64,000 nucleotides of DNA, taken from NCBI GenBank assembly GCA_905208635.1, contig CAJLPX010000004.1:1-64000 (forward strand), given 5' to 3'. Position 1 is the first letter of the stretch. Each line of letters begins with the position of its first letter. Positions 9,215 to 17,816 of the stretch are shown piece after piece. The notes beneath the pieces are model-generated. The model ran no database searches. It saw only the letters and a list, made by a program, of their open reading frames with translations, and was not told where the DNA came from. Origin of the DNA: an uncultured Collinsella sp. GTDB taxonomy: Bacteria > Actinomycetota > Coriobacteriia > Coriobacteriales > Coriobacteriaceae. Position numbers and translations under genes: made by a program.

Positions 9215-9801
9215 GCGCGGCCTTTGACCTGGTCCTTTTTAGGCGTGATGAGGTTGGAGACTGCTTTATACACCGCCAGCGTCAACACCGAGTTAAGCAC
9301 GGTCTTGATAAGGTTGAACGGCAGTACGGCAGGAATCATGAGCGGGGCGATCGCATCGACCGAGCCATACCAGAACCAAACGCCAATGGTAAGGTTTGCG
9401 ACCATAGACAGCGCCGTAGCGGCAATGACGCCGAGCACCAGGCCAATCACGGCACCCTTATAGGTGTGCATCTTCTGATAGACGATAGCCGCAGGCAGAA
9501 TGTAGCCCAGCGTGGCAACCAGATTCATAAGCGCGCCGACCCAGTCACCCGTGGTGAGCGCATGGATAACGATAGCCATAGCGGCAACAGCGGTGCCGGC
9601 ACCAGGACCGTACGCAAACCCGCACACCATCGCCGGCACCAGCGACGGGTCATACGTCAAAAACGGCGCCGAAGGGAGGATGGGCAGCTGCACATACATA
9701 AACAGGGCGCCCAAGGCGCACATCAGCGCCATGGTAACGAGCTGTTTGGTGCTCCACCTATTCGTGTTCTCAAAATGGATATGCTGCGACTGTTCAGACA
9801 T
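9211..9801 (-). CDS. ribU: Riboflavin ECF transporter substrate-binding component RibU
   Basis: A 196-aa S component with about six membrane segments. The segment LPILPSAPFLTYDPSLVPA after the first helix is characteristic of RibU. An FMN riboswitch lies immediately upstream, which independently supports riboflavin or FMN as substrate. I start at 9801 (MSEQSQ) because AGGTGA lies at good spacing; a frame extension to 9810 lacks one. It is first in ribU-ecfAA'-ecfT, so the energising module is co-repressed by FMN. Confidence 0.92.
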   Translation of the reverse strand: MSEQSQHIHFENTNRWSTKQLVTMALMCALGALFMYVQLPILPSAPFLTYDPSLVPAMVCGFAYGPGAGTAVAAMAIVIHALTTGDWVGALMNLVATLGYILPAAIVYQKMHTYKGAVIGLVLGVIAATALSMVANLTIGVWFWYGSVDAIAPLMIPAVLPFNLIKTVLNSVLTLAVYKAVSNLITPKKDQVKGRA

Positions 9802-9814
9802 TAAGATCACCTGC

Positions 9815-9997
9815 CTCTTTCATCCGGACTCTAACCGTTGGTACTGGGATCTCACCAGTTCAGCCGGCATGCGAACCAACGCACACACGGGTCGCGGACT
9901 CATCGGCTCGGTCGCAGGCACCTCGCCTGCACCACGGCACCCCTTTGGCACCGCCCGATTTACCGCCAGTGGGGAATTCCACCCCGCCCTGAAACAG
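9815..9997 (-). ncRNA. FMN riboswitch (RFN element)
   Basis: Read on the minus strand, the hallmarks appear in order: GGGCGGGGTGGAATTCCCC, ACTGGCGGTAA, a variable hairpin, GAGTCCGCGA, GGCTGAACTGGTGAGAT, ACCAACGGTTAGAGTCCGGA and TGAAAGAGG closing P1 with GTTTCA. The element ends about 15 nt before the ribU start and overlaps the ribosome-binding region, so control is more likely at translation initiation than by a separate terminator. FMN binding would switch off riboflavin uptake. Confidence 0.92.
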
Positions 9998-10104
9998 CAA
10001 TTGCAAGTGTAGCACCAGTAGGCTTTCGCGCAAGTATGCCAAGGGTAATTTATGGCGGGGGAAACGCTCTAGAAATGCGGCCGGGACAGAGCAGCGCGAC
10101 AATA

Positions 10105-10262
10105 ACGTACCCGCCCATCCCAAAGTGCTGCGCTTTTCGCGGCAAAGCCGCGAAACAGCAAAAGGGAAAAGCCACCGCAACAACCACGTTCCCCATCCAT
10201 CCCAAAGTAGCGCGCCTTTCGCGCAAAGCGCGAAACAGCGAAGGGGACACGTATCCCTATCG
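10105..10262. repeat. Two tandem 82-bp hairpin units
   Basis: CCATCCCAAAGT occurs at 10115 and 10197, exactly 82 bp apart, each followed by a short hairpin: TTTCGCGGC-AAA-GCCGCGAAA (10135-10155) and TTTCGCGC-AAA-GCGCGAAA (10217-10235), then ACAGC and a G-rich A/G tract. The unit is duplicated but diverged, with covariation in the stem. No gene is seen in 10000-10305 beyond this. Confidence 0.7.
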
Positions 10263-10305
10263 ACCACGTCCTTCTCCGCCCGCCGACCTCAAGGCCGTAA
10301 ACGCA

Positions 10306-10450
10306 GGGAATCCGGGGGCGTGACGGGGGCTTCTCTCCGGAACATTCCGCAGGACGCAAAGAGGCTCCGCAGCGCGAAGCGCGATGCGGAGCCTCTTTGC
10401 ATGTCCGAGGACGTTCCGGAGAGAAGCCCCCGTCACGCCCCCGGATTCCC
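10306..10450 (-). terminator. 145-nt two-tier hairpin downstream of groL
   Basis: Outer arms of 38 bp pair perfectly (10306-10343 with 10413-10450). Inside sits a second perfect 16-bp stem (GCAAAGAGGCTCCGCA and complement) capped by a 13-nt loop. It begins 26 nt after the groL stop on the minus strand and probably ends the groESL transcript, though there is no typical U-run. Compare 12673-12820. Confidence 0.7.
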
Positions 10451-10476
10451 GGTGGGAGTTCTAGACCTTGTCGGCC

Positions 10477-12114
10477 TTAGTACATACCGCCGCCCTGCTG
10501 ACCAGCGGTGGCAGCAGCGATAGCGTCCTCAAGCTGAGTGTTCTTGGGCACATCGGAGACGGTGGCCTCGGTGATGAGGATCAGGCTGGCGACAGAAGCA
10601 GCGTTCTGCAGGGTGACGCGGCTGACCTTGACGGGGTCGAGGACGCCCATCTCAATCATGTCGCCCCACTCGCCGTTGGCAGAGTTGAGACCCTGGCCGG
10701 CGGGCAGCTCGGCAACCTTGTCGACCACGACAGCGCCCTCAAAGCCAGCGTTCTTGGCGATGGTAGCGACCGGAGCGGTCAGAGCCTTCTTGACGATATC
10801 GACACCGATCTTCTCCTCGGGGTCGTCGATCTCGACAGCGTCGAGCGCAGGAGCAGCGTCCATGAAGGCGACGCCGCCGCCAGCGACAATGCCCTCCTCG
10901 ACAGCAGCGCGGGTAGCCTGCAGAGCGTCCTCGACGCGATGCTTGATCTCCTTGAGCTCGGACTCGGTAGCAGCGCCGACCTTGATGACGGCAACGCCAC
11001 CGGAAAGCTTGGCCAGGCGCTCCTGGAGCTTCTCGCGGTCGAAGTCAGAGGTGGTGTTCTCCATCTCGCCCTTGATCTGAGCGATGCGAGCGTCGATGGC
11101 CTCCTTGGAGCCAGCGCCGCCGACGACGACAGTGTTGTCCTTGGAGATGGTGACGGACTTAGCGGTACCGAGCATATCGGCGGTGATGTCAGCGACCTTC
11201 ACGCCCAGCTCGTCCAGGGCAGCCTGACCACCGGTGAGGACGGCGATGTCCTCGAGGATGCGCTTGCGGCGATCGCCGTAGCCCGGAGCCTTGACGGCGC
11301 AGACGTTGAGGGCACCACGGATCTTGTTGAGGACGAGGGTAGGCAGAGCCTCGCCGTCGATGTCCTCAGCGATGATGAGCAGGCCACGGCCAGCGCGCTG
11401 GACAGCCTCGAGAACGGGCATGATGTCCTGGACGCTGGAGATCTTCTGATCGGTGATGAGGATGTACGGATCCTTCATCACGGCCTCCATGCGGTCGTTG
11501 TCCGTGACGAAGTAAGCGGAGACATAGCCCTTGTCGAACTGCATGCCCTCGACGGTGTCGATGGTGATATCGAACGTCTGGGAATCCTCGACGGTAATGA
11601 CGCCGTCCTTGCCCACGACCTCCATGGCCTCGGCGATCTTCTCGCCGACCTCGGGGTCACCGGCGGAGATGGTACCGACGGAAGCGATCTGCTCCTTGGT
11701 CTCGACCGGCTTGGCCTGCTTCTTCATCTCGGCGACGGCGGCGTTGACGGCCTTGTCGATGCCGCGACGGATGGCCAGCGGGTTGGCGCCAGCGGCAACG
11801 TTGCGCAGGCCGTCGTTGACGATAGCCTGAGCGAGCAGGGTTGCGGTGGTGGTGCCGTCACCCACGGTGTCGTTGGTCTTGGTGGCGACCTCCTTCACCA
11901 GCTGGGCACCCATGTTCTCGATGTTGTCCTCGAGCTCGATCTCCTTGGCGACAGAAACGCCGTCGTTGGTGATGGTCGGAGCACCGAACGTGCGCTGCAG
12001 AGCGACATAGCGGCCCTTGGGGCCCATGGTGACGGTAACGGCATCGGCCAGAGTGTTGACGCCCTTGGCGAGCTTAGCGCGGGCATCGGTGTTGAACGTA
12101 ATGTTCTTTGCCAT
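10477..12114 (-). CDS. groL: 60-kDa chaperonin GroEL
   Basis: Full-length 545-aa chaperonin. It begins MAKNITFNTDARAKLAKGV and has the ATP site motif TVTMGPKGRYV, the catalytic VGDGTTTATLLAQ, and ends in a GGM-type tail, here QQGGGMY. It forms the double-ring folding chamber with GroES. Lies 96 bp downstream of groES on the same strand, the normal operon order. No CIRCE element was recognised upstream of groES. A perfect 38-bp hairpin follows the stop. Confidence 0.98.
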   Translation of the reverse strand: MAKNITFNTDARAKLAKGVNTLADAVTVTMGPKGRYVALQRTFGAPTITNDGVSVAKEIELEDNIENMGAQLVKEVATKTNDTVGDGTTTATLLAQAIVNDGLRNVAAGANPLAIRRGIDKAVNAAVAEMKKQAKPVETKEQIASVGTISAGDPEVGEKIAEAMEVVGKDGVITVEDSQTFDITIDTVEGMQFDKGYVSAYFVTDNDRMEAVMKDPYILITDQKISSVQDIMPVLEAVQRAGRGLLIIAEDIDGEALPTLVLNKIRGALNVCAVKAPGYGDRRKRILEDIAVLTGGQAALDELGVKVADITADMLGTAKSVTISKDNTVVVGGAGSKEAIDARIAQIKGEMENTTSDFDREKLQERLAKLSGGVAVIKVGAATESELKEIKHRVEDALQATRAAVEEGIVAGGGVAFMDAAPALDAVEIDDPEEKIGVDIVKKALTAPVATIAKNAGFEGAVVVDKVAELPAGQGLNSANGEWGDMIEMGVLDPVKVSRVTLQNAASVASLILITEATVSDVPKNTQLEDAIAAATAGQQGGGMY

Positions 12115-12210
12115 AGTGGGTAATCCTCCAAAAGAAATGTGACTCGCGTCGCCGCTTCCGAGTCCTATGCGGCGGGCGCGCTCAAAGACGAATCAGAGAT
12201 TCTGACGAGA

Positions 12211-12504
12211 CTAGGCCTCGACGACAGCGTAGATGTCGTCGGCGCGCATAAGCAGATACTTCTCGCCGTCGACCTTGACCTCGTTGCCACCGAACTTACC
12301 GTAGATGACAACGTCGCCAACCTTGACATCCATGGGGATACGCTCACCCTTGTCGTTGACCTTGCCGGCGCCCACGGCAACGATGGTGCCGCGCTGCGGC
12401 TTCTCCTGAGCGTTGCTGGCGATGTACAGACCAGAGGCGGTCTTCTGCTCGGCCTCGTCGGGCTTGACCAGGACGCGATCTGCAAGCGGCTTCAAAGACG
12501 ACAT
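12211..12504 (-). CDS. groS: 10-kDa co-chaperonin GroES
   Basis: A 97-aa lid of the GroEL chamber. MSSLKPLADRVLVKP at the N-terminus, the mobile loop EAEQKTASGLYIASNAQEKP and the end KYLLMRADDIYAVVEA are diagnostic. I start at 12504, preceded by AAAGGAGGAAACAAGC; the longer frame to 12537 has no ribosome site. The leader carries a CCGCGCGG hairpin at about 12525-12548. First gene of groESL. Confidence 0.97.
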   Translation of the reverse strand: MSSLKPLADRVLVKPDEAEQKTASGLYIASNAQEKPQRGTIVAVGAGKVNDKGERIPMDVKVGDVVIYGKFGGNEVKVDGEKYLLMRADDIYAVVEA

Positions 12505-12644
12505 GCTTGTTTCCTCCTTTGTGGGCCGCGCGGTCATGCCGCGCGGGTTAACCCTTTTTGTTTGCGTACGCGTTGAATGGTACCCACGAATGGCGGGTTA
12601 TACAACACGGAGTCAAAAAATCTTATTTTTTGGCACTTAGATTT

Positions 12645-12850
12645 TCTGAATGCCGGGGGATAACTTAGCGGTGGCTCCCGTGTGGCTCCGGAGGGGCGGG
12701 GCATAAGGTTTCCTGCTCGGGCAGTCCTGCTCGCACGAAGGCCACATTAAGTGGCCTTCGGCTCGTGCGGAACTCGCGATAAACCTTATGCCCCGCCCCT
12801 CCGGAGCCACACGGGAGCCAGGTTAACTAATTCGGGTCCGGCATTCAGAG
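12645..12850. repeat. Long palindrome with 148-nt two-tier hairpin upstream of groES
   Basis: A 39-bp perfect stem (12673-12711 with 12782-12820) encloses an inner stem CGCACGAAGGCCAC/GTGGCCTTCG..CGTGCG. A further outer pair, TCTGAATGCCGG (12645-12656) and its complement (12839-12850), extends the palindrome to 206 bp. It fills most of the 435-bp gap between the amidohydrolase terminator and groES. The remaining part, 12505-12644, is the groES leader and promoter region, with a TATAAC hexamer near 12595-12605 but no convincing -35. Confidence 0.75.
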
Positions 12851-12890
12851 AAGTCGGTGCAGCAAAATGGCGATGCAGATGGTGCGAATA

Positions 12891-12924
12891 AGAAAGGGGC
12901 ACGTTGCTGAAACGTGCCCCTTAT
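12891..12924 (-). terminator. Intrinsic terminator of the amidohydrolase gene
   Basis: AAGGGGCACGTT/AACGTGCCCCTT hairpin followed on the minus strand by TTTCTTATT, 16 nt after the stop codon at 12940. Confidence 0.85.
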
Positions 12925-12939
12925 GAGTGGGGTATGAGG

Positions 12940-14583
12940 CTAGCACTCGTAAATCAAGTTGCCTGCCAGGTAGGTGGCCTGAACCTTGGTGGCTTGCAGC
13001 TCTTGGGGGTCAACAGTGAGTGGGTTTTGATCCAGGACTACCAGGTCGGCGTACTTGCCGGGCTCCAAGCTGCCGAGGTTTTGCTCGTCGCCCGCTGCAT
13101 AGGCGCTGCCCAGGGTGTAGTTGCGCAGAGCCGTTGCCGCATCGATGCGCTCGCTCGGCAACCAGCCGCCCTCGGGCCAGTGGCTTTTGGGGTCCTGGCG
13201 CGTAATGGCCGTGTAGAGCACGTTCATGCTGGTAACGGGCGTGATAGGGCTGTCGGTACCGAAGGCTTGGCGAATGCCGTGCTGCTTATAGGTTGCGAAC
13301 GGCCACATGATGCGGCTACGCTCCAGGCCCAAATCGCGCTCGGGGCCGCCCGGGTCGAGTGTAATGTGGCAGGGCTGGCTCGAAGCAACCACGTTGAGCC
13401 TGCGCAGGCGGTCGATGTCCTCGGGCAGAAGGTTCTCCAGGTGCTCGAGCGTGTTATGGCCGTGCTGGGGCAGGCCGTACAGGTCGGCGGCCTCCTCGAA
13501 GATATCCAGCGCGGCATGAATCGCACCGTCACCAATGACGTGGATGCGCACGGTGTGACCGCGCTCCGCAGCCGCCAGAACCAGTTTGCGCATGCGCTCA
13601 GCCGGGACCGTCAGACGGCCCTGGTCGCCCGGGAAGCGCGGATTGGTATAGGGCTCGGTGAGATATGCCGTGTGTTCGCTCGACACGCCGTCGAAGAACT
13701 GCTTAAAACCCGGCGCCGAAAGCAGCGCGTTGTTCGCGTAACGCACCTGAAGCTCTTCTAGACGCGACTGGTCATCCAGCAGCGTGGGGAACAGATGGGC
13801 ACGAATGCCCAGACTACCGGCTGTCTGCAGTTTGTCGTAGACATCGTCGCGGATAAAATCGCAGCCCGGCATGGGCATGAGCGACATATCGCAGATCGAG
13901 GTAATACCCTGCTCGGCCATGCGCCTCATTTGATCGGCGTAAGCACTTGCGATGCGATCCTCGCCCAGCCACTCAAGACAGCGCGGCAGCAGCTGCATGG
14001 CAGCCGCCTCGTGCGCAATGCCCGTGAGTTCGCCGTTTGCGTCCTTGTCGTAGCTGCCGCCCGCTGGCGGCTCGCTGTCGCGCGTAACGCCGAGCGCCTC
14101 GAGTGCGCGGCTGTTGAGCCACAGCGTGTGCCCGTCGCCCGAGTACATAACGCAGGGACGATCGGGGAATGCCGCATCGAGCGACGCCTTGGTAGGATGC
14201 TCGGGCGGGTCCCAACGGTAGTCGCGCCAACCCTGCGTCACAACCCAAGCGTCGTCGGGCAGGTTCTGAGAAAACTCGAGCGCGTGTTGCACCAGCGCCG
14301 CCTCGGACGTGCCCATATCCATGAGCATGTACGGCGATGAACCGACCGAGGTATGGAAGAAGTGCAGATGAGCGTCATGGAAACCGGGGCAGACAAACTG
14401 CTCGCCGTAGTCGATAACCGGCGTGGCGGCGGGAGCGGCGGCGATTACGTCATCGGGCGCACCGACCGCGACGATACGGTCGCCTGCGATGGCAATCGCC
14501 AGCTCGCGGGCGGAATCGATGCCGTCTTGCGCGGTAAAGACGTTCTTGGAGCGGATAATCCGATCGATATGTTGCATGGGCAT
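12940..14583 (-). CDS. YtcJ-like amidohydrolase (Amidohydro_3)
   Basis: A 547-aa metal-dependent amidohydrolase. The N-terminal metal site CPGFHDAHLHFFHT, a central RIHVIGDGAIHAALD and the late FGTDSPI followed by PLVVLDQNP-like beta-sandwich end are the YtcJ/Amidohydro_3 pattern; substrates in this family are various amides or ureido compounds, unknown here. The reading frame stays open far upstream, but RNA signals place the start at 14583 or 14577 (MPMQHID), after a GGGG tract. Divergent from the M20 gene 162 bp away, which may share a peptide-scavenging role. Confidence 0.85.
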   Translation of the reverse strand: MPMQHIDRIIRSKNVFTAQDGIDSARELAIAIAGDRIVAVGAPDDVIAAAPAATPVIDYGEQFVCPGFHDAHLHFFHTSVGSSPYMLMDMGTSEAALVQHALEFSQNLPDDAWVVTQGWRDYRWDPPEHPTKASLDAAFPDRPCVMYSGDGHTLWLNSRALEALGVTRDSEPPAGGSYDKDANGELTGIAHEAAAMQLLPRCLEWLGEDRIASAYADQMRRMAEQGITSICDMSLMPMPGCDFIRDDVYDKLQTAGSLGIRAHLFPTLLDDQSRLEELQVRYANNALLSAPGFKQFFDGVSSEHTAYLTEPYTNPRFPGDQGRLTVPAERMRKLVLAAAERGHTVRIHVIGDGAIHAALDIFEEAADLYGLPQHGHNTLEHLENLLPEDIDRLRRLNVVASSQPCHITLDPGGPERDLGLERSRIMWPFATYKQHGIRQAFGTDSPITPVTSMNVLYTAITRQDPKSHWPEGGWLPSERIDAATALRNYTLGSAYAAGDEQNLGSLEPGKYADLVVLDQNPLTVDPQELQATKVQATYLAGNLIYEC

Positions 14584-14745
14584 CCCCATTTCTGGCAGGA
14601 AATTCAACACCCCCGAGTGTACTCCCCCGCCCTTGCAACAAAACCCCAAGCGGCAAACGGCAACTTTACCAGCCCTAGCGGCAGGTGGCATACTGGAGAG
14701 AGCCTGTACGATTTTGCGATCAACCCAGCAAGGAGCAAATCGACC

Positions 14746-16209
14746 ATGACGAAGACCAAGGCACAGCAGATTATGGCAGCAACCGAGGTTCGCGCGGCAG
14801 ACGACGTCACCGCGGCCATCCGAGATATCGCCACCGAGTTTGAGCCCTATATCATCAAGCAGCGCCGGCACTTCCATAAGCACCCGGAGCTGAGCCTTGC
14901 CGAGGAGCGCACGACCTCCGACATCGCTAACCAGCTCGACGCCATGAATATCCCCTACGAGCGTCCCCTTAAGACGGGCCTGGTGGCGACCCTTCGCGGC
15001 ACCGCGCCCGACGCCTATCGCGAGGACGGCACGCCGCGCCGCCGCATCCTGCTGCGCGCCGATATCGACGCCTTGCCCGTCACCGAGCAGACCGACGAGG
15101 AGTTCGCCAGCGTCAATGAGGGTTGCATGCACGCCTGCGGCCACGACTGCCATATCGCCATGATGCTCGGCACGCTGCAAATCCTGCGCCACATGACCGA
15201 TGACATCCACGGCGAGGTCCGCATCGTGTTCCAGCCCAGCGAGGAAAACGGCCAGGGTGCCAAGCTCATGATCGGCACCGGCGTGCTCGACGGCGTCGAC
15301 GGTGCCTACGCCGCACATATCTGGAGCGAGGTCGACGCCGGCACCGTGAGCTGCGAGCCCGGCCCGCGCATGGCCAATACCGACTGGTTCCGCATCGACG
15401 TCCGAGGTACCTCGTGCCATGGCGCCATGCCCCAGCGCGGCCACGACGCCGTTATGGTTGCCGCCGAAATCGTCAACGCCCTGCAGACCATCGTCTCGCG
15501 CGAGATTAGCCCCTACGAGCCTGCCGTCATCACCGTCGGTGAGCTGCATGGCGGCACCGCGCGCAACGTCATCGCCGGCACCGCCTACCTCGCCGGCACG
15601 GTGCGCACCTATGGCGACAAGACGCACGAGGAAATGCCCGAGCTCATGCGCCGCATCGTAGAGCACACCGCGGCGGCCCTGGGCGCCGAGGCCGAGCTTA
15701 CCGATTACACCATCGCCAACTACAAGGTCGAAAACGATGCCGCCTCGAGCGAGCGCTGCCGCCAGGCAGTAATCAAATGCCTGGGCCCCACCGGCCAAGG
15801 CCATTATCGCGGCACACTCTCGGGTGAGGATTTTTCGGAGTACCTGCGCCGCGTACCGGGCGTGCTCGCCTTTGTTGGCACGCGCAACCCCCAGATTGGC
15901 GCCACGTACGCCCAACATTCTTGCTTCTACAAGATTGACGAGTCGGTACTGGCCAAGGGCTCCATGGTGGCCGCCCAATATGCCATCGACTTTTTGGCCG
16001 AGCCCACACAAGAAGAGCTCGACGGCCCCACGATTGCCGCGGTCGCCGAGACCAATCCCGACCTGGCAGCCAAACTGCGCTCTGCCAAGGCCACGGCCGC
16101 CGAGGCCCGCGACGCCATGCACGATGCCCGCACCGCCCGACACGCCGCAATCAAGGGCATCCACGATGCACGTGCCGCCGCTCGCCGCGAGGAGAAGCAC
16201 GACGAGTAG
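14746..16209 (+). CDS. M20-family metallo-amidohydrolase
   Basis: A 487-aa N-acyl-amino-acid amidohydrolase/carboxypeptidase of the HipO/AbgB type. RRHFHKHPELSLAE near residue 40, CMHACGHDCH (metal ligands) near 125, FQPSEENGQG with the catalytic glutamate, and the dimerisation lid follow the family order. Start ATG at 14746 has AAGGAG 9 nt upstream; the frame opens earlier at 14353 without a site. Oddity: about 45 extra C-terminal residues rich in Ala/Arg/Lys/Glu (AKATAAEARDAMHDARTA) that look like an added helix or coiled coil. Confidence 0.9.
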   Translation: MTKTKAQQIMAATEVRAADDVTAAIRDIATEFEPYIIKQRRHFHKHPELSLAEERTTSDIANQLDAMNIPYERPLKTGLVATLRGTAPDAYREDGTPRRRILLRADIDALPVTEQTDEEFASVNEGCMHACGHDCHIAMMLGTLQILRHMTDDIHGEVRIVFQPSEENGQGAKLMIGTGVLDGVDGAYAAHIWSEVDAGTVSCEPGPRMANTDWFRIDVRGTSCHGAMPQRGHDAVMVAAEIVNALQTIVSREISPYEPAVITVGELHGGTARNVIAGTAYLAGTVRTYGDKTHEEMPELMRRIVEHTAAALGAEAELTDYTIANYKVENDAASSERCRQAVIKCLGPTGQGHYRGTLSGEDFSEYLRRVPGVLAFVGTRNPQIGATYAQHSCFYKIDESVLAKGSMVAAQYAIDFLAEPTQEELDGPTIAAVAETNPDLAAKLRSAKATAAEARDAMHDARTARHAAIKGIHDARAAARREEKHDE

Positions 16210-16253
16210 TCGATCCACGACCATCTCGCAGTCATAGCCGCATCGCGATATCA

Positions 16254-16293
16254 AAGCGGGGGCGGACGCTTCGGCACGTCCGTCCCCGCTTAT
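16254..16293 (+). terminator. Intrinsic terminator of the M20 gene
   Basis: AAGCGGGGGCGGACG/CGTCCGTCCCCGCTT hairpin with a CTTCGGCA loop, followed by TATTTGT. Confidence 0.75.
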
Positions 16294-16349
16294 TTGTCAA
16301 GCGCTATTTCTACCGTTTCTACCCCGTCCCCAAATGGCAGGTGGCAGGG

Positions 16350-17666
16350 TTACTCGTCCTGCGGGTCCTCGTCGGAGCTTGGCTCAGGCACGGGCTCAGG
16401 CACGGGCTCAGGCGCAGGCTCGGGCTCCGGTTCCGGCATGGGCGCGGGCTCGGGCTCAGGCACGGGCTCAGGTTCAGGCTCAGGCACGGGCTCGGGCGCG
16501 GGCTCGGGCTCGGGCTCGGGCGCAGGCGCCGCAGCGGAATCGGATACGGGCGCTGCGTCGGTGCTAAAACCAGCCGGAGCAGACTTCTTCTCAAACGGCA
16601 GCACAAAGGTCAGGACGTCATCCTTATCCTCATCAGCCCATTCAGCTGCATAACGCGCTACCCAATAGCCAACGGCACGATGCTTGAGCATCTTGCCAAA
16701 GACCGTAAGGAATACCGTGACAAACGCCGTCAGCACCAAGAACAATACGAGCGTGATGCCACCGCCGGTAACAAGCGCCTCAATAGCCGAAGGACGGTAG
16801 TAGTAGTTATACATACCGACAGAGGCAATGGCGCCGAAGACGAGCGTCAGGATCCATGTGACAACGTTGGCGACCAGACCCGTCAAAAACTCGGGAAGGA
16901 ACGAAGCGCAGAACAGCTTGGTCTTGTTGTGCTTAAACGCCGCCCAGACCTTGTCGAGCGAAAACGCGCTCTCGACACGACCGGTCACCGCAAAGTGCAT
17001 CACGGCAATGTCGGCGAACATCTTAAAGAAGACCCCCAAGACCGCCGTGGCAATCATAGCCAGGACAAGCAGGCCAAGCGAGCCAAACAGCGCTGCCTCG
17101 AGTGCATAGGAGCCGTAATACGAATACGAGCCCGCGGCGCCAATTACCACGCTCTCCACCAGCGAAAGCACTACACCGATAACGGGAATGGCAGCGATAA
17201 CCTCGAGCACGACCGAGATAACGCTCGAAAAGACTCCGAGGCCAAACGACGCAGAACGCATGAGTGGACGATCCATACCGCCATCAACCTTGAGCGACAG
17301 ATCGCGACCCCACTCAATACCAAAGCCGGAACCACACACGCTCGCAATGCAAGCTGCCAAAAAGCCGATGGCAGCTGCAATGCCGCCAATAACGGGAATA
17401 AACAGCACGAGTACCGACACAACACAAATCAGCGCCGGTAAAAAGGCAATCTGGCACACGCGCTGCAGCACGCCCGGAGTCTTGGTCATATCCTCAAACG
17501 CCTGAGCCACACAGCCCTTGGACGCATTCGCCACGGGCGGTTGCGGAACAAACTGCTGGGGCTGACCCTGAGGGGCAGAGGCTGCGGCACCGGCATTGGG
17601 GGCACCACACGCACCACAGAACTTATCGTTGTCGCCCATGGGGGCACCACACTGCGAACAGAACAT
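16350..17666 (-). CDS. Zinc-ribbon membrane protein with Pro-Glu repeat tail
   Basis: About 438 aa. The N-terminus is a double-CXXC zinc ribbon (MFCSQCGAPMGDNDKFCGAC); then about six hydrophobic segments (for example LPALICVVSVLVLFIPVIGG) form a membrane domain, and the last 60 residues are a PEPEPEPAPEPVPEPE-type repeat ending in an acidic tail. Such zinc-ribbon membrane proteins are common and uncharacterised. The tail is encoded by short direct repeats (GGCTCA/GGCACG/GGCGCG hexamers, 16379-16530), which can change length in 6-bp steps without shifting frame. Start 17666 chosen because AAGGGA lies 9 nt upstream; 17675 is possible. Confidence 0.75.
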   Translation of the reverse strand: MFCSQCGAPMGDNDKFCGACGAPNAGAAASAPQGQPQQFVPQPPVANASKGCVAQAFEDMTKTPGVLQRVCQIAFLPALICVVSVLVLFIPVIGGIAAAIGFLAACIASVCGSGFGIEWGRDLSLKVDGGMDRPLMRSASFGLGVFSSVISVVLEVIAAIPVIGVVLSLVESVVIGAAGSYSYYGSYALEAALFGSLGLLVLAMIATAVLGVFFKMFADIAVMHFAVTGRVESAFSLDKVWAAFKHNKTKLFCASFLPEFLTGLVANVVTWILTLVFGAIASVGMYNYYYRPSAIEALVTGGGITLVLFLVLTAFVTVFLTVFGKMLKHRAVGYWVARYAAEWADEDKDDVLTFVLPFEKKSAPAGFSTDAAPVSDSAAAPAPEPEPEPAPEPVPEPEPEPVPEPEPAPMPEPEPEPAPEPVPEPVPEPSSDEDPQDE

Positions 17667-17816
17667 CGAGATCATCCCTTCGTATCTTGAGCGAATCATC
17701 TGGATCGCAAACGATGTCTTTAGCATCATTATCACCCAATGTGGGGACAAATACTCCAACATGACGCATTTGCAATGCGCAGGGCGCTATTCGATTGTTT
17801 GATGAGCTCGACCGCG

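Noticed and set aside
10468..12123. 551-aa plus-strand protein opposite groL
   Set aside because: Antisense shadow of groL with Leu/Asp/Gly-biased composition and no ribosome site.
12505..12644. CIRCE (HrcA) element upstream of groES
   Set aside because: A TTGGCACTTAG stretch resembles half a CIRCE site but the other half is absent.
12940..16254. 1104-aa fusion of an amidohydrolase with an upstream domain
   Set aside because: The frame upstream of 14583 is the antisense of the M20 gene and only open because of high GC.
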